Source of the DNA: an uncultured bacterium | GTDB taxonomy: Bacteria > Verrucomicrobiota > Kiritimatiellia > RFP12 > UBA1067 | Direction: 5' to 3' | Assembly (NCBI GenBank): GCA_902773475.1 | Contig: CACYEO010000188.1 | Span: 1 to 5,246, forward strand | Length of the DNA: 5,246 nt | Shown here: positions 1-5,246 of the stretch, in pieces | How positions within the stretch are numbered: the first letter of the stretch is position 1 | Layout: each line of letters starts with the position of its first letter | The notes under the pieces: model-generated | What the model was told of the DNA's origin: nothing | The model's database searches: none | Seen by the model: the letters and a program-made list of their open reading frames with translations, nothing else | Translations under genes and position numbers: made by a program

Positions 1-4
1 TACC

Positions 5-10
5 AAAGGA
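5..10 (+). promoter_or_regulatory. Ribosome binding site of the first gene
   Basis: AAAGGA lies 7 nt upstream of the ATG at 18, a normal Shine-Dalgarno spacing, and supports that start. The same CCAAAGGA 8-mer (3-10) recurs as the last 8 bases of the window. Only 17 nt upstream of the gene are visible, so its promoter cannot be seen. Confidence 0.75.
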
Positions 11-17
11 CACGAAA

Positions 18-803
18 ATGAAAAAAATCGCATTTTCCGCGCTTTTCGCCGCCGTCGCGGCGCTTACGGCGTTTGCCGATGCCGGCAATGAAGTCAACTC
101 CGTCAATACGTTCGGCGTCATGAAAATTCCCGCTTCCTCCATGACGAACGCCTTTGCCGTTCCGTTTGGTGGATTCAGTGCGACGGGGGATGCGCCGAAT
201 ACGCTTTCCAACCTGTTGCAGAAAACGGCCATTGATATCGGCACGAAGGCTTACATCTGGAATCCCGGCAACAGCAGATACGATGTCTATTCGTACAATG
301 GTACTGTCTGGGCACCTCAGACTGTTGTTCAAGTGCAACAGACCGGCGTGTCGGAGGGAGAGAGTGTGTCCGAGTCTGTAAAGGCGGTAGCCACGGGCAC
401 TGGATTCTTCCTTGTTTTCCCAAGTGCCGAAGAAGAAAGGTATGTTTATCTCTTCGGACAGGCTCTTACAAACGATTACGATACCGTGACCGTCGCCGCC
501 AATACAACGGCGCTTATTGCTCCTGCGTCAACCAATTGCGGTTATACCGTAAGCCTGACTGGTATCGAGGGAACGCAGTCTACATTGGACCGTTCGGCAA
601 TCTCCAAAGTTGGCGACAGCATACAGATGCTCGGCGACGGCGGGAAGACCTACTACAGAATCGGCGACGTGTGGAAGTACAAGAACCTTCTCGGTTGGGT
701 GTCGGCGGGGACAATCAACCTTCCCGCAGGATCTGCTTTCTGGTACACGAACAGGGGCTCGAGTCCGATAAGAATAACGCTTACGCCCGCGCCCGCGCCG
801 TAA
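18..803 (+). CDS. Exported hypothetical protein with two divergent repeat modules
   Basis: A 261-aa protein of unknown function. Residues 1-22 form a clear Sec signal peptide: MKK, then a hydrophobic Ala/Leu/Phe core, with likely cleavage after AFA (20) or ADA (22). The mature part seems to hold two copies of one module. Copy 1, about residues 30-149, runs from a V-x-IPA strand through a Leu-rich 'LSNLLQK' segment, 'YIWNPG...YDVYSYNGTVW', an 'ATGTGFFLVFP' strand and a final YVYLFG. Copy 2, about 155-255, runs from 'VTVAANTTALIAP' through 'AISKVGDSIQML', 'TYYRIGDVWKYK', 'LPAGSAFWYTNRG' and 'IRITL'. Similar layouts (polar strand, W-containing hairpin, then 'lpaG-x-x-F' strand) are known to me from uncharacterised exported proteins of Verrucomicrobiota relatives. 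It has no PEP-CTERM tail, lipobox or visible catalytic motif, and only one Cys (174). It ends in a Pro/Ala tail (TPAPAP). It sits 48 nt upstream of a PEP-CTERM protein gene and may be co-transcribed with it. A structural or surface role is inference. Confidence 0.88.
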   Translation: MKKIAFSALFAAVAALTAFADAGNEVNSVNTFGVMKIPASSMTNAFAVPFGGFSATGDAPNTLSNLLQKTAIDIGTKAYIWNPGNSRYDVYSYNGTVWAPQTVVQVQQTGVSEGESVSESVKAVATGTGFFLVFPSAEEERYVYLFGQALTNDYDTVTVAANTTALIAPASTNCGYTVSLTGIEGTQSTLDRSAISKVGDSIQMLGDGGKTYYRIGDVWKYKNLLGWVSAGTINLPAGSAFWYTNRGSSPIRITLTPAPAP

Positions 804-837
804 GTGAAGCCTGCCAATCAGAATTTTTGATTTGATG

Positions 838-843
838 AAAGGA
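838..843 (+). promoter_or_regulatory. Ribosome binding site of the PEP-CTERM gene
   Basis: AAAGGA sits 8 nt upstream of the ATG at 852 and decides that start. The signal peptide begins immediately at this codon, which agrees with the choice. Confidence 0.7.
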
Positions 844-851
844 TTGCGACA

Positions 852-1445
852 ATGAAAAGTTTTATAAAAGGTTCGCTTGCCGCCGCGCTGGCGGCGGTTG
901 CGACGGCTGTGTCGGCCGATTATCTGGCGTGGCGCGTTTCCGGCAGTGAAAACCGCGATTACTCGTATGCGCAGATATACTATGCGTCATCGTACAATGA
1001 TCTAAACAACTCGACGGTTTATGATTCTTCTACAGCGCTCAACAACTACCTTGACAACCAAGGCACGAGTACTTCGGCGCTTGCCGATGATTATTCGCCG
1101 AGCAGCGAGACAAAGATCAGCAAGGGGGCGATGGATACGGGCGCGTCGTTCCTCGTTGATACGTCGCAAATTGCAAATTACGGCACTCAAGGGTATTCTT
1201 TCTATGTCCTTCTTTTCAATGCGCAAGACCAGGCGCGGTATGTGACCGACTTGGGGCCGGGGGGATCGACAATCGCGACGTATTCCGACTTGGCGAACAA
1301 CTATGTGGATGCGCTTACGGTCGAGGCTCTTCACTCTTCCGCCGTAATGGCTGCCGAGGGGTTTGTCATTCCCGAGCCGGGATCGGGGCTTTTGCTCCTT
1401 GTCGGTTCTGCGATGATGCTGCTCCGCCGCAAACGCGCCGCATAA
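852..1445 (+). CDS. PEP-CTERM sorting domain-containing exported protein
   Basis: A 197-aa predicted exosortase substrate. Residues 1-22 are a Sec signal peptide (MKSFIKG, Ala/Val-rich core, likely cleavage VSA/DY). Residues 23 to about 168 are low in charge and rich in Ser, Thr, Asn, Tyr and Ala, especially 40-90, with no cysteine and no visible enzymatic motif. The C-terminus is a classic PEP-CTERM signal: VIPEPGSG at 172-179, a hydrophobic helix at 180-191, then RRKR at 192-195. By family knowledge, such proteins are exported, cut near the Pro-Glu-Pro by a membrane exosortase (EpsH/XrtA-like) and delivered to the envelope or an extracellular matrix. They often accompany exopolysaccharide genes and are often rich in possible O-glycosylation sites. 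No exosortase gene is in this window; these substrates are commonly scattered through the genome. The function of the body of the protein is unknown. The start is fixed by the RBS at 838-843. Confidence 0.93.
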   Translation: MKSFIKGSLAAALAAVATAVSADYLAWRVSGSENRDYSYAQIYYASSYNDLNNSTVYDSSTALNNYLDNQGTSTSALADDYSPSSETKISKGAMDTGASFLVDTSQIANYGTQGYSFYVLLFNAQDQARYVTDLGPGGSTIATYSDLANNYVDALTVEALHSSAVMAAEGFVIPEPGSGLLLLVGSAMMLLRRKRAA

Positions 1446-1484
1446 GTTTTTGCTTCGTGATATTGACAGACAGGTTTGCATATC

Positions 1485-4010
1485 ATGCCGCTTGAAGGAG
1501 AAGAAGCGGACTTGTCAGTGCCGGAAACGGCACTGACTGTTCGTTATTTGAAATGGGATATATTGCTGGCGGTTTTGCTGGCAGGCCTTGTTTTCGCCGG
1601 GCTTACGGCGTGGTCGCATCCGCTTATGCATCCTGCGATATGGCAGGATGCGGCGGTTGCCGCGGGGGTCCGGCCGCCCCATTCGATGCAGCACGGGCTG
1701 TGGACGCTGCTCGTTTCCGGGGTGTACGCGATTCCGAACATCGGAACCGGGACGTACGCGCTTGCGCTGCTGGGGCGGATCGGGCTGTCGCTCGCGACCG
1801 TTCTGGCGTATTTCTTCTTCCGCGAGTTTCTGTTCATCACAATGCGCGGGATAGTGCGGCGGAAACGCCGCGCCGAAATGCTGCAAAGGTTCTTTTCGTT
1901 TGTCGCGGCGTCTTCATTCGCGTTTTCCGTTCCGGTGTGGCAGCTTGGGCATTCGTTCGCGCCGGACACCCTCACGCTCGTATTGATGTGCGGCACGCTG
2001 CTCGCTTTCATAAACTTCCTGCGCGGCGGATCGCTCGTTTCGCTATACGTTTCGATCTACATGACAGGCGTTCTTGTGGGGAACAGCCCGCTTGCGCTTG
2101 TCCTGGCGGCGTTCATGTGGCTGGCCTACTATTCGCTCACCAGGCACGTGTTCGCTTTTTCGACGCCGCTTTCCGACCTTGCGGTGGAGCAGTCGTCGCG
2201 CTGGCACATGACGCTTCTCGCCATGGGGGGCGTGGCGACGTCTTTCGCCTTGAACGCTTTCGTGTTCATCGCGAAGAACGGTCTGGGGCCTGTCGGCGAA
2301 ACGGTGTCGGCCGTGCCTTTGATGCTCGTATCGCAGTATGCGGGGCTGCTTTCCGGCGCCGCCACGCCTATCGGGTGGGTGATGTTCTTTGCGGTGGTGC
2401 TGGTTCCGTTTCTCTTCTGCACGCTTCTTCTTCCCGCGTCCTCTGACGAGGAGAAGATCCTTCCGTACGGGATAGGCTTCATATACGTGCTTTGCTCGCT
2501 CATTGCGTTTTCGCAGCTGGGCGGATTCTCCAAGTTCTGGATATGGGATCTGACATGGATGACGGGGCTTGCCTTCCAGCCGGCGATATCATCGCGCGAA
2601 CTCGTGATGCTGATGGTGTTCCTGTGCTCCGCGACCCTTCTTTCCGCGATGGCGGTTCTGGGGATGGAGTTCTACTGCCGCGACCACAAGTACATAGTGC
2701 GCCGTCTGTACGGGGGCGGGGACGAAGAACTGCCCGAGCAGCAGGTGAAGGGCGTTGGGATGCTCTCGTTCTTCTCGCGCATTCTGCAGATAATCGTCCC
2801 GGCCGGAGTGCTCGCGGCGATTCTTTTCGGCTGCGTGTGGCGGTGCCGCCAGCCCGGGATGCGCGTGATGATGTCTATGATACGCGCATACGTGCAGGTG
2901 GTCCTTTCCGAGACTGAAGGCTGCCGGACGGTCTTCACCGACGGCTTTTTCGATCCGTTGATAGAGTTGTACGCCAAGCGCATGCAGAACAGGGAGCTTG
3001 TGACGGTGTCGATGCTTCCGGACGATTCCGCGTACGCGAGGTTTCTGCGCCTGCGCGCGTGCACTTCGCAGGAAGACGCGCTTGCGCTTGCCGAAAGCAA
3101 ATCCGGGCATACGCTTTTGAAAAAGTGGATGAGACGCGACGGCGCGGGAGCGTCCAAAGGCTACGCCGTGGAGAACGGCCTTGAAGTATGGCTGCAGGAG
3201 AACATGCCGCTTCCTCCGGTGGGCGCGGTGGTTTCGCAACCGTCGTGGGGCGTGGACTCTCCGGCCCTGAAGAAAGGCAGAAAGGCGGCTTTCGACCTGG
3301 CCCGCGGAATTTTCGAGTGCTACAAAGGGCGCAACGGAGTGGTGGAGCAGTGCCACGACGAAGCGGTGCGCAACAAGTTCTACAGCGTCCAGTTCTCGCT
3401 TGCGATCGCCGCCAAGTACCGCGCGGACTGGGAAGACGGCGTGGCGGGTCTCATATCGCGCAAGAGCGACGCCGCAACGAAGGAAGAGGAGGCTCTGCAG
3501 CGGCGCCTTGTGGCGCAGTCGATAGAGGATTCCAACCTCCGGCACGAACTCGACTCCAAAAATCCGATAGTTTCCGACCTCAGAAAGATGGAAGAGCGCC
3601 GCAACCAGCTTGCGCAGCAGCAGCTGACGCCGCGCGAACGCCTTCAGATCGCGATGACGCGCGAGGCGTACGGCGAAGCGTTCGGGGCGGCCAACATCAT
3701 ACGCAATTCGATGCCCAACGACTACGACGCGAATTTCGCCTTCGCCATGTACTACATGGAACGGCGCCAGTGGGCGCGGTCGGAAGAGTTCTTCAAACGC
3801 TGTCTGAACGTGCGCCCGCACGACACGCGCGTCTACAACAATCTTGCGTGTACGCAGATGCGGATGCACAAGTTCAACGCGGCCGAACGCAACATTGCGC
3901 GCGCGCTCGAGCTGAATCCCGGATCGGCTCCGCTTCTGCGCACCCAGCGCGAAATACGCGAGGCCCGCGAAGCCATAGAGAGCGGGATGCTCGACAAGAC
4001 CGCCCTGTGA
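1485..4010 (+). CDS. Multipass membrane protein with C-terminal TPR repeats, probable GT-C/DUF2723-like glycosyltransferase
   Basis: An 841-aa protein numbered from the ATG at 1485. An in-frame TTG at 1476 would add three residues. The only SD-like element is a weak AGG at 1472-1474, so the start is uncertain, and in-frame TTG codons at 1512 and 1548 are alternatives. Residues 1-24 form an acidic cytoplasmic-type tail. About 12 hydrophobic segments follow between 25 and 450 (for example 25-45, 92-115, 134-152, 160-178, 183-218, 241-263, 295-318, 327-345, 370-394 and 430-450). The first external loop has 'IWQD' (D55) and 'RPP' (63-65). This resembles the acidic loop and HPPG region of DUF2723/PMT-like GT-C enzymes, which transfer sugars from polyprenyl-phosphate donors. 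After the membrane part, 'VFTDGFFDPLIELYAKR' (483-499) resembles the soluble start of those proteins. Residues 663-712 are charged and may form a coiled coil. Two good TPRs lie at 747-780 and 781-814 (the second with Y784, L787, A788, A800, A807 and P812). The reaction is inferred. It is followed after 37 nt by a glycosyltransferase gene, which suggests shared work in glycan assembly or protein glycosylation. Confidence 0.85.
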   Translation: MPLEGEEADLSVPETALTVRYLKWDILLAVLLAGLVFAGLTAWSHPLMHPAIWQDAAVAAGVRPPHSMQHGLWTLLVSGVYAIPNIGTGTYALALLGRIGLSLATVLAYFFFREFLFITMRGIVRRKRRAEMLQRFFSFVAASSFAFSVPVWQLGHSFAPDTLTLVLMCGTLLAFINFLRGGSLVSLYVSIYMTGVLVGNSPLALVLAAFMWLAYYSLTRHVFAFSTPLSDLAVEQSSRWHMTLLAMGGVATSFALNAFVFIAKNGLGPVGETVSAVPLMLVSQYAGLLSGAATPIGWVMFFAVVLVPFLFCTLLLPASSDEEKILPYGIGFIYVLCSLIAFSQLGGFSKFWIWDLTWMTGLAFQPAISSRELVMLMVFLCSATLLSAMAVLGMEFYCRDHKYIVRRLYGGGDEELPEQQVKGVGMLSFFSRILQIIVPAGVLAAILFGCVWRCRQPGMRVMMSMIRAYVQVVLSETEGCRTVFTDGFFDPLIELYAKRMQNRELVTVSMLPDDSAYARFLRLRACTSQEDALALAESKSGHTLLKKWMRRDGAGASKGYAVENGLEVWLQENMPLPPVGAVVSQPSWGVDSPALKKGRKAAFDLARGIFECYKGRNGVVEQCHDEAVRNKFYSVQFSLAIAAKYRADWEDGVAGLISRKSDAATKEEEALQRRLVAQSIEDSNLRHELDSKNPIVSDLRKMEERRNQLAQQQLTPRERLQIAMTREAYGEAFGAANIIRNSMPNDYDANFAFAMYYMERRQWARSEEFFKRCLNVRPHDTRVYNNLACTQMRMHKFNAAERNIARALELNPGSAPLLRTQREIREAREAIESGMLDKTAL
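1514..1537 (+). terminator. Perfect 10-bp GAAA-loop hairpin, possible intrinsic terminator or attenuator
   Basis: GTCAGTGCCG (1514-1523) and CGGCACTGAC (1528-1537) are exact reverse complements around a GAAA loop. A U-rich but interrupted stretch, TGTTCGTTATTT, follows at once. This is the cleanest hairpin I found in the window. It lies inside codons 10-18 of the membrane-protein gene if the ATG at 1485 is used. It could terminate or attenuate transcription coming from the two surface-protein genes, or it could be a structured early coding region. The U-tract is weaker than in a textbook terminator. Confidence 0.4.
1628..1651 (+). repeat. Perfect 9-bp inverted repeat in the membrane-protein gene
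   Basis: GCATCCTGC (1628-1636) and GCAGGATGC (1643-1651) pair exactly around a 6-nt GATATG loop. The repeat lies 90 nt after the GAAA hairpin and encodes the start of the first external loop (MHPAIWQDA). There is no U-tract after it. It may be chance in GC-rich coding DNA. Confidence 0.4.
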
Positions 4011-4035
4011 CGGTGCGTTCCGCAAGTCTCACGGC

Positions 4036-4040
4036 AAAGG
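4036..4040 (+). promoter_or_regulatory. Ribosome binding site of the glycosyltransferase gene
   Basis: AAAGG lies 7 nt before the ATG at 4048 and supports that start. It lies in the 37-nt gap after the membrane-protein gene. That gap shows no hairpin terminator, so the last two genes are probably translated from one transcript. Confidence 0.65.
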
Positions 4041-4047
4041 CGCAACG

Positions 4048-5139
4048 ATGAAACTGGCATTGTACGCAAACATCGTATCGCCTCACCAGATGCCATTGGC
4101 GCGCGAACTTGCGCGCACCGTCGGGGAGGACGGTTTCCGCTACGTCTACGTGGAAGAGTCCGAGCCCGGGCGCGCCGCGCTCGGCTGGTCTGAGAAACTC
4201 GAGCCGTGGTGCGTGAAAGCGCCGGACGCGGGCGATATCGTGGAAACCTGCGAGGTTCTTCTTTCCGGCGTGCGCGACATCGGGCTGTTCGAGAGGCGCT
4301 CCGCGCGCGGGCTTGCGACGTTCTGCATGGGCGAGCGTTTCTTCAAGCCGCTTGCGACGTTCTGTTTCGCAGGCCGCGTTTTTTCCGTGCCCGGACGGTT
4401 CAGGCTCTTCCATCCGGGCTACAGGAGAATGGCGCGGAGGTTCGCCAGGCTTCTGGCCCGGGACGCGAAGTTCAGGTATTTTCCGGTCGGCGTATATGCG
4501 CTTCGCGACATGGAACTCATTTGCGCGAAGTTCTGCGGCGATGCTTCCGTAGCGCACCGCAAATCGACGCTTTGGGGGTATTTCGTCGCGCCCGGGCGTC
4601 CGGATCTTCGCGCGGCTCCCGATCCGGACTGTCCGGTCCGCGCGTTCTGGATTGGAAGATTTCTGCATTGGAAGCATCCCGACACTGCAATCCGCGCGGT
4701 CTGCCGGCTTGCGCAGGATGCGCACGGGCGCGGCGGGCAGCCGCCTGTGGTTCTCGATATGCACGGCACGGGGCCGGAAGAATGCAGTCTTCGCGATCTT
4801 GCATCCGGCTTCGAGGATTGCGTAAGAATCATGCCGCCCCTTCCGATCGCGTCGGTGCGCGAAGCGATGCGAGTCCATGACGTCTGCATCGTGACGAGCG
4901 ACGGCATGGAAGGCTGGAACGCCGGAGCAAGCGAGGCTCTGGAAGAAGGCATGCGCGTGGTCGGCACGTTTGAGGCAGGAGCGACCGCCACCATTCTGCC
5001 GCCGGAAGAGCTGTTCCACGCCGGCGACTGGCGCACCCTTGCCGCGCTGCTTTCCAAAGGGCGGATTCCCGGTCCCGGCATAGGCGAGTGGACTGCAGCG
5101 AAAGCGGCCGAATGCCTGTTGTCCGTTGCCCGGATATAA
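4048..5139 (+). CDS. GT4-type (GT-B fold) glycosyltransferase
   Basis: A 363-aa cytoplasmic protein of about the usual GT4 length, with no signal peptide or membrane segment. The N-terminal half (acceptor side) opens with 'LYANIVSPHQMPLARELA' (5-22) and includes 'GERFFKP' (95-101), 'LFHPGYRRMARRF' (120-132) and 'FPVGVYALRDM' (145-155). The C-terminal half (nucleotide-sugar side) has the standard GT4 signatures. 'WIGRFLHWKHPD' (201-212) carries the basic pair R204/K209. 'DMHGTGPEE' (237-245) is the glycine-rich strand-turn. 'EGWNAGASEALEEG' (288-301) is the E-x7-E motif (E288 and E296) that binds the donor sugar and nucleotide. These enzymes retain anomeric configuration and move a sugar from an NDP-sugar to a lipid-linked glycan, polysaccharide or protein acceptor. 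The exact donor and acceptor cannot be told from sequence. The neighbouring membrane protein suggests envelope or extracellular glycan work. A 15-bp in-frame direct repeat (4311-4325 and 4350-4364) gives a duplicated LATFC at residues 89-93 and 102-106, which looks like a small tandem insertion. Confidence 0.92.
   Translation: MKLALYANIVSPHQMPLARELARTVGEDGFRYVYVEESEPGRAALGWSEKLEPWCVKAPDAGDIVETCEVLLSGVRDIGLFERRSARGLATFCMGERFFKPLATFCFAGRVFSVPGRFRLFHPGYRRMARRFARLLARDAKFRYFPVGVYALRDMELICAKFCGDASVAHRKSTLWGYFVAPGRPDLRAAPDPDCPVRAFWIGRFLHWKHPDTAIRAVCRLAQDAHGRGGQPPVVLDMHGTGPEECSLRDLASGFEDCVRIMPPLPIASVREAMRVHDVCIVTSDGMEGWNAGASEALEEGMRVVGTFEAGATATILPPEELFHAGDWRTLAALLSKGRIPGPGIGEWTAAKAAECLLSVARI
4311..4364 (+). 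repeat. 15-bp direct repeat with 39-bp period inside the glycosyltransferase gene
   Basis: GCTTGCGACGTTCTG occurs at 4311-4325 and again at 4350-4364. The period is exactly 13 codons, so the frame is kept. It gives LATFCMGERFFKP followed by a partly similar LATFCFAGRVFSVP. This is best explained as an old in-frame tandem duplication that has since diverged. Confidence 0.6.
4609..4644 (+). repeat. Nested inverted repeat in the glycosyltransferase gene
   Basis: CGCGCGG (4609-4615) pairs with CCGCGCG (4638-4644), and CCGGAC (4624-4629) with GTCCGG (4631-4636) lies inside. It falls in the linker between the two halves of the enzyme (around residues 188-199). High GC content makes such pairings common, so function is doubtful. 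Confidence 0.3.
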
Positions 5140-5160
5140 AGCTGTAGCGGCTTCAATTTT
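5139..5160 (+). terminator. Weak candidate terminator after the glycosyltransferase gene
   Basis: AAGC (5139-5142) can pair with GCTT (5150-5153) around a 7-nt loop, followed by CAATTTT. The stem is only 4 bp, so this is at best a poor intrinsic terminator. It is listed because it is the only such structure right after the last stop codon. Confidence 0.15.
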
Positions 5161-5185
5161 GGGCGCATCTGTGTTTTTCACCCAT

Positions 5186-5210
5186 CCGGTTTGAGATTGG
5201 AAACAACCGG
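5186..5210. repeat. 6-bp inverted repeat in the 3' intergenic tail
   Basis: CCGGTT (5186-5191) and AACCGG (5205-5210) are exact reverse complements with a 13-nt spacer. No T-run follows on the plus strand. It could be an operator-like dyad or a leader hairpin for the next gene, or chance. Confidence 0.3.
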
Positions 5211-5230
5211 AACAACTGGAAAAAACAACG
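5199..5230 (+). repeat. Three imperfect short direct repeats upstream of the next gene
   Basis: GGAAACAACC (5199-5208), GGAACAACT (5209-5217) and GGAAAAAACAACG (5218-5230) are head-to-tail variants of GGAA(n)CAAC. They lie just before the AAAGGA at the window end, in an A-rich stretch unlike the surrounding GC-rich DNA. They may be an untranslated leader element or slippage products. The rest of the 107-nt tail shows no gene and no convincing promoter. Confidence 0.4.
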
Positions 5231-5240
5231 AGCGCGCGCC

Positions 5241-5246
5241 AAAGGA
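5241..5246 (+). promoter_or_regulatory. Probable ribosome binding site of a gene beyond the window
   Basis: The window ends on AAAGGA, preceded by CC, the same 8-mer that precedes the first gene. The genes at 18 and 852 start 7-8 nt after an identical AAAGGA, so a plus-strand start codon is expected within about 10 nt past the window edge. Confidence 0.5.

Noticed and set aside
816..832. AT-rich hairpin AATCA/TGATT between the first two genes
   Set aside because: A 5-bp AT stem is too weak for a terminator, and no T-run follows it.
835..855. A six-codon mini-ORF (MKGLRQ) whose stop overlaps the ATG of the PEP-CTERM gene
   Set aside because: It overlaps the ribosome binding site of the real gene and has no SD of its own. 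Coincidence is likelier than translational coupling.
879..895. GCCGCC/GGCGGC hairpin just after the start of the PEP-CTERM gene
   Set aside because: It is explained by runs of alanine codons in the signal peptide.
1463..1468. TTGACA, an exact sigma-70 -35 box, just before the membrane-protein gene
   Set aside because: No -10 box lies at 16-18 nt. The nearest candidate, TATCAT at 1481, is only 12 nt away and overlaps the start codon.
1854..1873. GAAA-loop hairpin in the membrane-protein gene
   Set aside because: It is produced by the codons CGG-CGG-AAA-CGC-CGC of a basic loop (RRKRR), so a separate role is not needed.
2589..4025. A 478-codon open frame on the minus strand opposite the membrane-protein gene
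   Set aside because: Its translation is rich in Arg and His with no domain or signal peptide, and it mirrors a well-supported plus-strand gene. GC-rich third positions routinely leave such antisense frames open.
3874..5181. A 435-codon open frame on the minus strand opposite the glycosyltransferase gene
   Set aside because: The opposite strand holds a clear GT4 enzyme with conserved motifs. The antisense product is low-complexity Arg/Ala/Pro-rich with no recognisable feature.

Overview
The window is a compact, all-plus-strand block of four complete genes. The gaps between them are short (48, 39 and 37 nt) and a 107-nt non-coding tail follows. Coding density is high and the DNA is GC-rich, most visibly in the third and fourth genes, while the first is more mixed. 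The second gene encodes a PEP-CTERM protein. That, with the style of the first protein and of the glycosyltransferase, suggests a Gram-negative bacterium of the Verrucomicrobiota/Kiritimatiellota/Lentisphaerota group, perhaps from a gut or sediment metagenome. This taxonomic guess is inference; there is no rRNA or other marker here.

Layout: (1) 18-803 encodes a 261-aa exported protein whose mature part looks like two divergent copies of one beta-rich module. (2) 852-1445 encodes a 197-aa exported protein with a Ser/Thr/Asn/Tyr-rich body and a textbook PEP-CTERM tail (Pro-Glu-Pro, hydrophobic helix, Arg/Lys cluster), so it is a predicted exosortase substrate. (3) 1485-4010 encodes an 841-aa protein with about a dozen membrane segments followed by a large soluble region ending in TPR repeats. 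Its architecture resembles GT-C/DUF2723-type membrane glycosyltransferases. (4) 4048-5139 encodes a 363-aa GT-B fold glycosyltransferase of the GT4 type. The tail (5140-5246) holds short inverted and direct repeats and ends exactly on a ribosome-binding-site-like AAAGGA, so another gene probably starts just beyond the window.

A reasonable but unproven reading is that the window pairs exported surface proteins with enzymes of glycan assembly or protein glycosylation. The most notable unexplained structure is a perfect 10-bp hairpin with a GAAA loop at 1514-1537, just inside the 5' end of gene 3. It could be an intrinsic terminator or attenuator separating the surface-protein genes from the glycosyltransferase genes, or it could mean the start of gene 3 lies further downstream. 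Nothing points to a CRISPR array, IS element, phage or tRNA.
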